A DNA stretch of 64,000 nucleotides from Epiperipatus broadwayi (taxonomy: Eukaryota > Onychophora > Udeonychophora > Euonychophora > Peripatidae): assembly GCA_028023455.1 (NCBI GenBank), contig JAQFVV010012511.1:3536165-3600164 (forward strand). The letters run 5' to 3'. A program made the translations under genes and the position numbers. This document shows, one piece after another, positions 23,880-35,896 of this stretch. The notes below the pieces were generated by a model. That model saw only the letters and a list, made by a program, of their open reading frames with translations. It ran no database searches and was not told the origin of the DNA. Numbering within the stretch: position 1 is the stretch's first letter; each line of letters begins with the position of its first letter.

Positions 23880-26700
23880 GAATTTGGTATGAACTGAGTT
23901 CAAGAGTGAGAAATACCATGGTATTCTCAATTATCTGATGGGTTTTTAACTGAAACATCAGTGAAGTTTTTGTTGGAAGAAGAATGAATGTATGCATGTA
24001 AATGATTTTTTAATTAAATATTTATAATCATGACAGTCAAAAATAAAATTATGGTCACTATTCCCAGGATGCTGTTAAATCATCAGTCAAGAATAGTTGT
24101 TAATAGCCAAAAGTGGTGAGTACAAAAAAATCCCATGATTGTTGATATAGGTTGCCATTTAATGAAAATTTTTATTTAGTTACTTATTGCACCATACTTT
24201 CAAGTGAAGGAACATTACATGAATTGGAAATTAATATTAAATGGGATTTCATTGAATTTTGTGAAGTTAGAAGAAAAGATGAAAAGACAATTGATTTGAA
24301 TGAACAGGACTCACTATAAATAAAAAAGAGTTAAAGAATAATTGATGGAGGTTAATAATATATCAGACAGAATGGCAAGATTAATTAGTCAATTTAATGA
24401 AAAATATTTATGCCCCTCTTTATGATGAAACAGAGAGGATTTTTATATAGATGTACAAATATTATTTGATCCATACCAAACAATATTTTAAAAATTATTA
24501 TGATAGATTTTAATGATAAAATTGGTAAATGATGAAAATGCTGTGAATACTTATGGTTATAGTTACAGACATAAGAAAAGACCCAGACTTATTAAGTTCA
24601 CTGAAAAAGAAAAACTGTACATTATGAATTCTTTCTTTGATAGAAATGTTAAATGTGAGTGGATATGTAAGCATCCAAATGTAATATATAGCAAAATTGG
24701 ATTATATGTTGACTAACAGAAAATTTGTGTTTCAAGATTATAATGTTCTTAAAGACAGGAAGAGATCATTCATTAAGTGAGATTTAGGAAATCTATTAAC
24801 CCAAAATTAGAGAGACAAAAACTATTAAAAAGATAGTATTGACATTCAATAGTCATGATCTTCAGAAATACTGAAATTAATTTGAATTACAATTTGCAAA
24901 TCATTTTAAAATATTAACAGCCTTGACTAAGATTAACAAGAAAATAACTAATAACTATTTAGTACTACAGGATAAATTTGGTTTTAAAAAGTAGTATATC
25001 ATGAATAAGATAAGACAATGTATGGAAAAAAGAAAGAAAGGATATGAAATTTTTTTTAAATGTTTTATTAACAATAATTGATTATCTAGAGTTCTTTAAA
25101 ATGGTGTTAAAAAGAATTAATAAGAATCTAAAAAAGAATAACAACAAAAGCCATAGAGTAGACATCTTAAAAGTGTAAAACATCTTGGTATTCAAAAAAA
25201 AGATGTTTCATTAATAAGAAAAAAATGAAACTGTTGATAAAAAGAGAGATGACATCATGAAATGTGTGAAAGAGTTCAACAAAGGATTATATTGCAATAA
25301 AGAACAAGAAAACAAAGTGTTTCTCTTACAGTTATTACATTTTCTGAATGGCCAAATATTTTTATTGAAGAGATAACTGCAATTAAATCTATCAAGAAAG
25401 AAAAGGCTGAAGCAAATGATGAAATTATTATTGATATTTTTAAAGAAGCACATCACAAAATAGAAAAATTCTTAGCAAAGTTATAAATAAATATCTATAT
25501 GATAAAGATATATCAGAGGGTTTAAAGAAACAATAAATTAGAAATTATGTAATCAATTTTTTACACAATCTTTGCCAAGATAATTGCATTTCATCTACAA
25601 CAAACTTTGAATTCTAAATACACAGAAGAATAAGCTTCAGTTAAAAGTGGATTTAACATAGTGGAATACATCCAATTTTGAAAGAAGCTATAGAATGAAC
25701 AAATGAATATGAGTTATCATTATGTTTTGGGTTTATAGATTATAAAAATGCGTTTGAGTTTAAAATTATTTTTATGATGATTAATGTTTCAATCATTAAG
25801 ACATAGACTCAGGATATGGTGATAATAAGATTAACTTTGAGAAGAGTGTATGATCAGATGATTCCATATCTCCAAAAATCTTTAAGCAGTTTTACAAAAT
25901 TAATGAATTATTATGAAACCTAAGGGAGTACTCATTGTAAATAGAGATTATTTAAATCATCTAGATTTTGTTGATGATATGGTTTCTTTTGCAAATAATG
26001 CTTCAGAGCTTCTAGAAATGTTCTAATAATTATCTGATGAACGTAAAAAGATAGGTCCAAAGATAAATGCTAAAAAAACTAAAGTAATATTCAGTGGATT
26101 TTTTCAGAAGAAGAAAATAAAAATTGATAATCATTAGTTAGAAATTAATAACTACTAATTCTTTGATCAGATTATTAGTACAGATGGAAACATAATGGAT
26201 GAAATTAATCATAGAATTGATTAAACTTGGATGGAGTTTTTTTGGTAGAAATAATTTAATATTAAAATGAAATATGTTTATGCATTTAAAAAAGAAGTCT
26301 TTTTAATAGATATGGTTTACCAATTCTTATTTGTGGAGTTGAGACTTGGACCCTTAACAGAAGAGCAATACAGAGACTTCAATCTACTCAATGAAGTATG
26401 AGAAGATTTGTTGGGTATAACAATAAAGGATCAAACAAAAAATACATACTTGAAAGAATAAATAGGTATCACTGACATGATTGAAAGAATTAAGGTAGTG
26501 AATTAGAGGGATCACAATAGACAAACAGTTGAAAATTTAAATGGAATTGTCAAAGACATAGAAAGAGATCACATGTTTGATGGCAATTTGCAGAGAAAAA
26601 ACTATAGATTGGAGAAAATTGATTAAACTTGGAGAGACTTTTATTGTTCACTGGTTGAAAATGATCATGTTAAATGTAATTATTTGTACATGTGTACTTA
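23880..26700 (+). mobile_element. Decayed RTE-type LINE, copy 2
   Basis: The 5' region and coding order match copy 1. KFTEKEKLYIMNSFFDRNVK (about 24,585-24,645) marks the endonuclease. Further along are a linker with IKSIKKEKAEANDEI (about 25,385), YELSLCFGFIDYKNAFE (about 25,706), and the RT active-site stretch LDFVDDMVSFANNASELLEM with FVDD at 25,967-25,978. After that come INRYGLPILICGVETWTLNR-like residues (about 26,310-26,360) and the C-terminal end with WRKLIKLGETFI (about 26,610-26,645). Catalytic aspartates survive but the frame is broken by many stops and shifts. It is the only RTE copy here with an intact FVDD. Confidence 0.85.
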
Positions 26701-26887
26701 AGCACTTATTTACATGTATCTACATGCATAAATGCATGCATAATTATGCATATATATATATAATCGTTTATATATAAAATAAAATAGAAATTCATATAAC
26801 ACTACAATACTAGCCAAAACAACAAATTTTACTAAACTTCTTACACAGCCGTGGTTTCATTTATTAACAATATATATATAAGTAAAA

Positions 26888-27148
26888 TATCAGAAGGACT
26901 TGAACTCAGACTTTCAAGCTTCCCATAGCTATCCATTTCATTTTATTCAACCGATATACATAAAACTGAGCACTGATTTTATATATGTATGGGAGATGGT
27001 AATCTGGACCAACTGATGAGTGCTGATTCAGCATGAAATGCAGATATTGGAGATTATCTTTTTCACATGTATGTATATCATTTGTATAAGATGGAGTGGA
27101 TAACTGTGGGGAACTTGAAACTCTGAGTTTAAATCTTTCTAATTACAT
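26888..27148. mobile_element. Hairpin element with an intact hammerhead at its centre
   Basis: Arms 26,888-26,961 and about 27,067-27,148 are inverted copies with roughly three quarters identity. Matching blocks are GACTTGAACTCAGACTTTCA with TGAAACTCTGAGTTTAAATC, and GATATACAT with ATGTATATC. The hammerhead (27.0 kb) lies exactly between them. One arm contains GAGTTCAAGTCC, which resembles a polymerase III B box on the minus strand. There is no protein frame. A small non-autonomous retroelement is the likeliest source. Flanking duplications were not found. Confidence 0.6.
26998..27058 (+). ncRNA. Hammerhead ribozyme with all catalytic residues intact
   Basis: Plus strand: outer stem I GGTAATCT pairs with AGATTATC (eight pairs, one G-U), a GGA bulge follows, and inner stem I CCAA pairs with TTGG. 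Core CTGATGA (27,013-27,019), stem II GTGCTG/CAGCAT with loop ATT (27,020-27,034), GAAA (27,035-27,038), minimal stem III AT-GCAG-AT, and A as the cleavage-site base H17 (27,046). Cleavage is predicted between 27,046 and 27,047. The layout is type I with a tiny stem III, as in retroelement hammerheads. The sequence is unlike family 2, so it is an independent ribozyme lineage. Confidence 0.87.
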
Positions 27149-27159
27149 TAAGTTTACTA

Positions 27160-27890
27160 TAGATAATATACATGTATTTAAAGTTTTATAAATAAAATAT
27201 ATTTTTTTATTTTTATATAATATCAATTTATTTTACTGCCAAGTTAAGTAAAGATAATTAATAATCAATTAATAAATCATTATTATTTTGAAATTAATAT
27301 GAATTTTATTAAGTCTTTTAGAATTTTTTTTTTTTTTTGTGTGTGTTTAAACAAACAAAGTAAAACAGCTATTTTAAGTCAATCTCTCATAGAGAAATAC
27401 TGAAGGGCAAAACAGTATTCAATAGGTTCTCCAATTCCCGAGTGGTAAAGGTTTGAGCCGTATTCTGTTCTTGGTTTATCTCTAACTAAACGTTGCTATA
27501 TATGCATTTATCGACGAATGTTGAAGGGTTACCTGTGCTGGTCCTGAAATAGATTCTTAAGAGAAATATCGTAAGCCTCATGAAAAGGAATTGTCTTGCT
27601 ATGGGTTGGAACTTCAAACCATAGGCTTTTTTAAAATTATTATTAGCACTTATATGATATAATCATTTGGATAGTTTGAATTTTTGTTTTGATCAGTACG
27701 TTATTTTTTTTTTTTATAATTCTTAATTTCTAGTTTTTAATCTTTAAAAAAATAGCAAAATAATAAAAAGGTTACATTTATTTTAAGCATTTATCGCCCA
27801 TTTACATTTAATCAATACTTTATTTTATTTATATATACATTTTTGTTGTCATACTTATTGCTGAATATAATTTTATCAGACGTTTATAAT
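27160..27890. other. AT-rich DNA, nothing identified
   Basis: A mildly less AT-rich patch at 27,400-27,620 has no supported frame or RNA fold. Confidence 0.45.
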
Positions 27891-27904
27891 GAAGCAGCAG
27901 TTAT

Positions 27905-28075
27905 GTGATGTGATGTGATGCACTGTGACTTCTCCTTAAACGGAGTCAGGAATCTCTCAGCAACTATGCCCAGAGAAACGTCTTAGCCACTTTACCTTCC
28001 CTTTCCATTCCCCACCCTAAGTTTTCCCATAATCTGCTCCATCCCATTTCTACAACATTATCGTCTAATCTGTGC
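27905..28075 (-). mobile_element. 3'-end scrap of the 30 kb LINE type
   Basis: The reverse strand matches the last part of the LINE ending near 33,300: AAACTTAGGGTGGGGAATGG, TGGAAAGGG, GCTGAGAGAT and CCTGACTCC occur in the same order. It ends in a GTGATGTGATGTGATG-like repeat tail (complement on the minus strand). It is an extremely 5'-truncated insertion. Confidence 0.75.
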
Positions 28076-28089
28076 TGCCATCTACAGAG

Positions 28090-29560
28090 TAGTTAAGTAA
28101 TTGATGGGTTTTAAAAATAAAAATTGTTTTTTTTAAAAAGTATTGATTTTAAAAAATTACATATTTATAATTAATTGTAGTAATAATGTCTTTAATATAA
28201 ACCTACAAGAAAAATGCTACAATTATTTTGTAGAAAGTTTAACAGTCAATCAATATTCAAAGTATTTTGTCAAAATAAAAGAACTATTTAAAATATGCAC
28301 TATCTGTTTTAATAGGGTTAATTTTATCGTTAATTTAGCCAAAATGTTTATAGGTTTTCTTTTCGCGAGTTTACAGAAGAATTTTGTTCAAATTTTATTT
28401 GAAACTCAATTCATCCTATAGTTGAATAGTAAAATGATCATGTAAGAAATTAGAGTATATTTAAAAATAAAATAATTAATAAATAACAGTAAATGATATT
28501 ATTGATTTGATAAATTGAAGGTAACACTAATATTATTTTATACATTGTAAAAATATGGAAAACATTAAATATTACTACTTGTTTGAAATATAGTATTATA
28601 AAGAAGATATATAAACATAATTAATCTGCACATTAATTATTTAAAGATCTCTTACTACTGAGATGCAAATTATATTAATGGATGGGTGGTAAGAACTGAT
28701 AAATTACTATTGAGAGTTTCAAGTGTTGTCTTTTTTTTTTTTTTTGTAGTCCAGATAAAACACCATTATTAATACAAAATTCCAAGTTTCAGGGCTTTTA
28801 AGGATTTGTGAGTTTTTGAGATGTCAAGAATAGTTCTTTCCTCCCCTTCATTGTAAACTCAAATTCTGCTAAAACTATAAACTAGCATTAACTTTGTACA
28901 TATATAATTACTTTCTGTATATTGTAAACATTTATTTATTAATAATAAATTAAAACTTTACAATAAAGTATATGCTTATTTTTATATCAATATAGAACTT
29001 TTTTATGGCAAAAATTAGAACAGTAAATCTAAACAATAATATATACTTTTATTGATTAACCCTTTGTTTTTAGTTTCCTAATTGATATGTAGGTCAGCTT
29101 TTGATTTAGTAATTTAATTATGCATTTTTATCCCAGTTAGTGATGACAATTTTTGCCAAAAAATGCACTATAAATCAAAGACCTCAAATAAAAAATAAAC
29201 CATTGTAATGAGTTCCTATGAAAGAAAAATTACCTTTTTTACTTTCTCTTCCAAAATAAATTTATTACTTTGAATATTTACATTAAAGTGAATCAAAAGG
29301 GAAAGAAATACATTGATGGTAACTTTAGGTAGTGGGTTTAATTGTCAAAATAAGAGACTAAATTAGATATGTAACTCAGTCTGGGTCAATAGGGGTAGTG
29401 ATGTACGAACAGTCTATAAATTTCACTGTGTTCTTAATGGACTTGCAACAAGAATTAGGGTCATCAAGTGTGAGTTGTTGCAGCATTGGTTTATTCCTTC
29501 ATATGGTTGGTTTTAGATGGGGTTGTAATCAGTGTGGCCTAGATAAGTGGTTACTCCAAT
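28090..29560. other. AT-rich DNA, nothing identified
   Basis: An open frame at 28,143-28,421 on the plus strand has no recognisable motif and AT-rich composition, so I do not call it a gene. Confidence 0.45.
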
Positions 29561-29571
29561 CAATTTATCAC

Positions 29572-29742
29572 AAGGATGTCTTTTCCCATGTATCAGCCGC
29601 CAGTTGAGGCTCAGCCGCCCGCTTGTCTTTTTCTCTTAATTCAACAATGGTCTTTATCATGCAGTCCTTCAGGTCAATCACCGTTTCGCTTTCAAATGTC
29701 TTTTTACATCTGACTATCCAGATGGCAAAGTTTACAAAAGTG
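29572..29742 (-). pseudogene. LINE C-terminal fragment (Tx1/L1-like)
   Basis: The minus strand reads FVNFAIWIVRCKKTFESETV, then DLKDCMIKTIVELREKDKRA and a WEKTSL end before a stop. The IWxxRC...LKDC...LREKDKR pattern parallels the decayed tail of the 11.7 kb LINE (SLQDCIKKT and MKDCVLYNQCKK) and is typical of the end of such ORF2 proteins. Only this tail is left. Confidence 0.55.
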
Positions 29743-30170
29743 GCTAGCCGATATTTTTTTTACTTTAAATTCACAATATATAAAAATTCAATTAAGAAAA
29801 TAAAGTTTAAATTGAAAAAAATGTTAATTAATGAATAAATATTTTCCAGCATATTATTAAAAAAAATTACTAACCTATGGTTAAATTTTCTGTATAAAAA
29901 CATTTTGGTAGCTATAATTTTTTAAAATATATATATATATTTTTCATTGACAGTTGACCAGTTTGTTTTTAAATAGCGAGAGAATATTTTCTTATTCGTG
30001 ATTTATTAAATTAAAATAAAGCATATTAAAAAAAAAAACAACTAAGACTTTGTACAAAGTATATTTTAAAATTAAAAAAAAAACAATGTATATTTTAAAA
30101 TTTATTTTTGATGCCCTTTATGTTTTGTTGCTGAAGTTTTTAATTTTTGAAATTTTAATAATATGGCTTC
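29743..30170. other. AT-rich DNA, nothing identified
   Basis: Poly-A/T and a (TA)n run near 29,925-29,940. Confidence 0.5.
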
Positions 30171-33100
30171 CACAGACTGGCAAGAGTTTGAATTGTCAGA
30201 AAGATATTTTAATACTGTAAAGGGTCAAGAACTTTGTGGTTTGGAATAAGGTTAGGAAGAAAAGAATGGATGATGGCTATACTATATATGGCCATGGGAG
30301 ATAGTGAAACTATAATGGAGTGGAACAGTAACTTATATGAATGCTTAGTTAAGGATATACAGAGTTTCAAAAAAAAAGGCAAGAAAATAATGGTTATAGG
30401 GATATGAATGGGCATATTGAAGAAATTGATGACGTAGATAACAAGAATGGACAGCTTTTGAAAATTTTTTGTTAGAGTGAATTTGAGAATTGGAAATTTG
30501 TCAAATATTTATGAGAGGCAAAGCACATGATCTAGAAATAATGTATTTCATACAATAGATTATGTATTAGTAGAGAAAAAGGGAATGAATAAAGTACTGA
30601 AAATTAAAGTGTTTGATAATGAAGAGAAAGTATGTAATAGTGATCATAATTTCTTTTATAATAGAAATGATTAGTAATGTGATGGAAAATAGTAATAAAA
30701 GTAGAAAGGAAATTGAAAGATGTGGGTGGAGAATGATGATAAGAAAACATTAAAAGAATATAAAATAAAAGTAGAAGAAATCATGGAAGAATATGAATAT
30801 AAGGACTGGTGTGATGAAGTAGAAAAAGTGACAAATAAGGCTTTAGGTGAGAATATTCAGAAGAATAAAAGTTATAGAAAAGTGAGAATTAGTTAAAAGT
30901 GTAAAAGATAGGAAAAAAACATGCGGAGAATATAAATGTGGTATTGAAAACAAAGAAAGTGAAAAAATGTTAATATTAAATGGGAAAACTATTTTTTAAG
31001 AAAGAAGTTGGCTAAAATAGATAACTATAAAGAGAGAATGAAATTAAATAGTTAATTATTGGAGGATATTGATAAAAGTGGAAGAGATCGGAGTAAAAAA
31101 ATTTGGAAATATATTAAAAGAAGGAATGTTTTGAGAGAGAAATAATGTTACTAAATAATGAGGAAAAAGTGTGTAGCTCTAGAGAAGGATTAGAGACAAT
31201 TTTAAATAAGCATGTAATGAATATAGAAAAAATATTAGATGTGAACAGAGTGATAACAAACATAAAAGCACATAGTAATGGAACCTATTCATTTTACAAA
31301 AATGAATTGGATGAGGCAGGGAAGGCAAGAGGTTTAGATGGTTTGGCAGCAGAGTTGGGATGAATTTGGGAAACAGATCAAAAATTAAATCTATTATAAG
31401 ATGGCACAGAGGATAGAATTTCCAGATAGCTGTAATAATACAAGAGTAAGATTAACATTTAAAGGAAAGGACAAGAACCATAGAACGTTAAAAGACCGAT
31501 AGTGGTAATGTCATTGTTATATAAAATTTTTGCAAATATGGTGATTGGAAGGGTGTCAAAATGGATGTAAAAAAATAATATAGTGGGAGAAATGTAAGGA
31601 AATTTTAGTTTGGATAGGTGTATAGGAGATAGATTATTTGTAGTCACACAATGTGTAGATATGAGTATGATTACAGGTAGACAGATATATATGGTCTTTA
31701 TAGATATAGATAAGGCATATGATAGAGTAAATAGAAATAGATTATGAGTAAGTTTAGTAAATTTGGGAATGGATGGAGCTTTAGTGGACCTTATTAAGAG
31801 ATTGTATGAAAATAATTACTATACATATCAGTTATGAAATATAAAATCAGTTAGTGTTAAAATATGGAGTGGGACTAAGGCAACGGTGGCCCATGTCACT
31901 TATTTTGTTTTTGTTATATTTGAGAGAAATGGAGTGAGCAATAGAAAAACCAGAAAGAAGGGTAGATATACCATTAATAGATGGCCAGGGAATGTATATA
32001 TTATCAGATCTTTTATTTGCTGGTGATATTTTCTTGTAGACAGAAATTAGGGAAGATATGGAAGTTATATATCAGTAAAGATATGGGGATTAAATTTAAT
32101 GAAGAAAAATGAAAAGTATTGATAAATGCTGATGAAAGAAAAGAGATTGGATTTTTATTGGGGGATATAAAATTAAATATGATGAATAGTTATAACTATT
32201 TCAGAATCGTCTTAAGTAATCAGAGAAATTGCTTGGATGAATGAGAGTAAAAAATGATAAATGAAACAAAAAAAAAGAAAGTAACTGATAAAGAAATTAA
32301 TGGTGTTTTCATATAATAAATGTGATGTAGCAAGACTTGTATGGGGGTGGCAGTAGCAGAGTTAACCTTATGGTAGCAATGTATTATGTGTTAGTAAAAG
32401 GGTGTTAGATTACTTAGAACAAGTACAAAAAGAAGTTGGAAGACATGCATTAGATGCAGATGTGTGGACAGCAAAAGAGGCAATTTAAGGAGCAATGGGA
32501 TGGTCAAGTTTATATATGAGAAGTGCAAAAACAAAGTGAAAATGTTCAATAGATTGCAATTTATGGATAATAAGAAAATAGCCAAAATAATATTAAATTG
32601 GATTATGAATAAAAGACAAGCAACAAGATGGGTGAGAATGATTGTACGGTATGCAGAAGATTTGGATAAAGACTCGTCAGTATACTTGTACAAAAGATGG
32701 GATGATTGTGTTAGAAGAATTGTTAAGTGTTATAGTGGCAAAGAATGGGATAGAAAGCAGATTCATGAATAAAAAATAGGGAGTTGAAGAAAAAATGGAG
32801 AACTAGTATGGAGAGTAAAAGAATTAATATATATATATATATATAGAAGTAAAGAGAATATTGGGTGTGACTTAATTTATAATAATAGCAAGGGAAGTAA
32901 TTTACTGTTTAAGGCTATAACAGGATTGTTAGCAACAAGGAAATGTACACATAAATGGAGGATTGTGAGTGATTTAGTTTGCAAGTTATGTAAGGAAGGC
33001 CTTGAAAATATTAGGCATCTGTTAATTGACTGTAAGGGCTTACTAACAGAAAAGGTACAAGAAGAGGGGGAATAAATATAAGCAATGTGATTATACAGAA

Positions 33101-33305
33101 AGTGGGTTCTTGGTTTTTATGCTGGATTTGGAAAAAAGATAAGGGGGATCTAGATATAAAGGCTATAGAGTGGACAAAGATGTTGCGGTGGAAATGGGAT
33201 AGAGTAGGATAGAGAAAAATTTGGGAAAAACTTAGGGTGGGGAATGGAAAGGGAAATATTGGCTGAGAGATCCCTGACTCCAATAAAGAAGAAGCCATAG
33301 TACAA
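30170..33305 (+). mobile_element. Decayed non-LTR retrotransposon, second type (endonuclease, RT, zinc motif)
   Basis: Endonuclease landmarks are VIGDMNGHIEE (about 30,392), FHTIDYVLVEKKG (about 30,550) and NSDHNFF (about 30,640). A linker follows with KKIWKYIKRRNVL. The RT has KDRPIVVMSLLYKIFANMVI (about 31,490-31,550), YMVFIDIDKAYDRVNRNRL with the first catalytic Asp (about 31,690-31,745), and ALVDLIKRLYENNYYTYQL. The FADD-type box near 32,020 is damaged. The C-terminal CKLCKEGLENIRHLLIDC (about 32,983-33,036) is a CCHC zinc motif. It differs from the RTE copies and the Tx1-like copy in every block. Clade (CR1/Jockey/I-like) is not resolved. Many stops and shifts: a dead copy whose 3' end is shared with 27,905-28,075. 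Confidence 0.85.
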
Positions 33306-33309
33306 TGCA

Positions 33310-33870
33310 ATGCCTCTGTTTTCATTATAGTTAACTGTTGCCAGACTTTATTATTTTAGCATGAATAAGAATTTATTTTAATAACATTTTTTATTTGGTC
33401 TTGAATATAGAGACAAATATATGTAAAGCAAAAGAAAGATAACTCTGTAAATAAATTAGTATATGTACACACTTTAATATTAATTTAAGAATAAATATAT
33501 TTATATGATCATTAAAGATTTAATAGAATTAAATGACATGAATATCATATTTCTAATTTACCTTGGTATTTATTTTGAACTAAAAAAAAGCTTTCATTTT
33601 TGTAATGTGGTGTAAAATGATTTTTTTCTTCAAAATATAGTTGTAGAGGGTGGGGAGATTATCTGTAAGTCAGCTAACATAACGTGAAGCTGAAAAATTT
33701 TTTACTGCACAAAAAAACTAACAATATTTTTCAGTTACATCGGTTTAACTAATCTGTTATATAATTAATATTTTATAGGGCTATACCTGATTATTAATGA
33801 GAGCATGTTAATGCTAACTATTAGCTTATTATGAAAATAAGATATAAGATATTTCTGTATTGTAATTTCC
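33310..33870. other. AT-rich DNA, nothing identified
   Basis: No supported frame or repeat. Confidence 0.5.
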
Positions 33871-33881
33871 ATTAGACTATA

Positions 33882-34275
33882 GAAACATTATTTATTAAAT
33901 GGATAATCTCTAGTCTAATGAATGACTAATAAAAATTATTAATATATTTCCATCAAGTGACTTTTGTTAAAGTTGTGAGGGCAGAATTTTGACACATCAA
34001 TTAAACTATTATAATTGGCTATTCATATACACTGAACAATGATATGTGATCTGGGCCAACTGATGAGTGTTGGTTCAGCATGAAATGTGCATCAGAGATT
34101 ATACATCTTTTTCATATGTCTTTGGTCATATGCTTATGATTACCTCCCTCTATAAGGTGTTAAAAGATAATAGAAACTAGTTGCTATTTTGTGTGAGAAT
34201 AGTGTAATGGAAATTACAGAAATATTAATTAAATGGATAATCTCTATTCTAATGAATATCCAAAAAAATATTAAG
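33882..34275 (+). mobile_element. Hammerhead-bearing relic flanked by direct repeats 337 bp apart
   Basis: AAATGGATAATCTCTA and neighbouring sequence (33,882-33,930) recur at 34,219-34,265. Between them lies a diverged copy of the 27.0 kb ribozyme and its flank (CTTTTTCATATGT versus CTTTTTCACATGT). One monomer of about 337 bp plus a partial second unit would explain this. Alternatively, two unrelated duplications flank the relic. Confidence 0.45.
34045..34104 (+). ncRNA. Diverged hammerhead motif (relative of the 27.0 kb one)
   Basis: CCAACTGATGAGTG is identical to the 27.0 kb copy, and core CTGATGA (34,060-34,066) and GAAA (34,082-34,085) are intact. Stem II GTGTTG/CAGCAT keeps most pairs. 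The inner TTGG strand of stem I after the cleavage site is missing, so stem I cannot form properly. Probably inactive. Confidence 0.65.
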
Positions 34276-34299
34276 ATATAAAATGTATTATTATATAAT

Positions 34300-35890
34300 A
34301 ACCAAACCTGAATTATAAATTATGACAATTCAAAGCTCACAGACAGATTACAGGAAAATCTACTTTATTGTACAATCAGTTATAATTGTCTTAGTATTCA
34401 ACTATTTATAATTATCTTAGTATTCAAATATTTCCGACTTTCACCTTGAATACATTTTTATCTAAATCTTAATGAATTTTTATCTAATTTTTGTTTTTAA
34501 AACTTTTCTTTCATTTTAAAATTATTTCACTGATTTTCATCATTAACCAAACAAGGCTAAATTGTAGGGTTTTTTTTATTTATTTATTTTTCTCTTTTTA
34601 GATATATGTTTTTTTTTAATTTTTTTATTATTGTGCTCTAAGATAAGGGTGCTGTTGTATATTAAGGCTCTTTTTTTCTAAGGCTCTTTTTTTCTCTCAA
34701 AATTTTATTTCTTGATTTTTTTGCTCTCAAATAATTAAATTAAATGAAATTTGTGTGACAAGTAAAATTTTTATCATTATTCAGAATACTAAGCATTAGG
34801 TTTTTCTTCTGATTTGATCTGCCAAAAATCTTTTCTTGTTTTTTCTTTAAATATTAAAAGTTCAAAAATTTAAAAAACAATGACTAAATTAAATTAAAAT
34901 TTTTCAAATTCTTTCATATCTTTTTTTTTTAAAAAATTGGTTTGTCTATTTTAAATCTAAGTTTGATTCTAATTCTTTAAAATTTCAATATTGGATATTA
35001 CTTTTCTTTCAAGATTTTTTTTTGTCAAATTATCTTGTCTCTACTATCAAAATCTCTCACAGATTTATATAAAAACTAAATTTAACCTTCCATTGCATTC
35101 TAATGTTAGTATATAATAAAAATGAATATATAAACAATGTTAATTCTCATTTTTCTATGAAATTAATAACCATGAAATCTGTTTCTATTCTCTTATCATT
35201 CTCATCAAAGTTCATTATATCTTATATTTGAAAAATTATTTTTTTAATTACCTCTCATATTCAATTTTAAATTTCCTATTATAAAAAAAAATTTTCTTTT
35301 TCAATTTATTATAGTTAGAGTTGTTTCTGAGAATAAAATTGATTTTAAAATCCACATTTTATGCATTAAGTATCTTCCAAAATACTACACTATTAGTGCA
35401 GGGATAGAAGATGATCTTAAGTAATAAAAGGTCCCTGGATCAAACCTAACCATATCATTTCTAATGATCAAACATCAGATGGTCTTTTGAGTGGACTGTT
35501 ATTGCTCCCTGCAGTTTAGCACAATGTTAGAGTGGAGATTCAAGGATTGGATAAACTTAAAAAATAAAGACATTTAATCATTAATATGGAACTGATATAT
35601 TCAATGTGCCACTATGATTCTTTATCACACGACCTCCCCAAAAACTAACTATATTATTATATTTTGTCCTTCAGTAAACACTGTCATGGTCACTGATTTC
35701 GAATAGGCTCCACTATTCATTTAACACACACATTGATTTTTTTAAAAAAAAAAACATATCTTTTTCTACCATTTTACCAATAACTATTTCTTTCTTCATT
35801 CAGTTTTTCAAAAATAAAAAATAGGAGGGACATGAAAATCCTTTCCTATTTAGGAACATATTTTCCTTTTTACCGTACTATCTGGCTGAG
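34300..35890. other. AT-rich DNA, nothing identified
   Basis: T-rich strand bias with short duplications, such as TTATAATTGTCTTAGTATTC repeated at 34,379 and 34,408. No gene is supported. Confidence 0.5.
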
Positions 35891-35896
35891 TGAGAT

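Noticed and set aside
28143-28421. Open frame of 92 codons
   Set aside because: Low-complexity, Asn/Phe/Ile-rich translation, typical of AT-rich noise, with no conserved motif.
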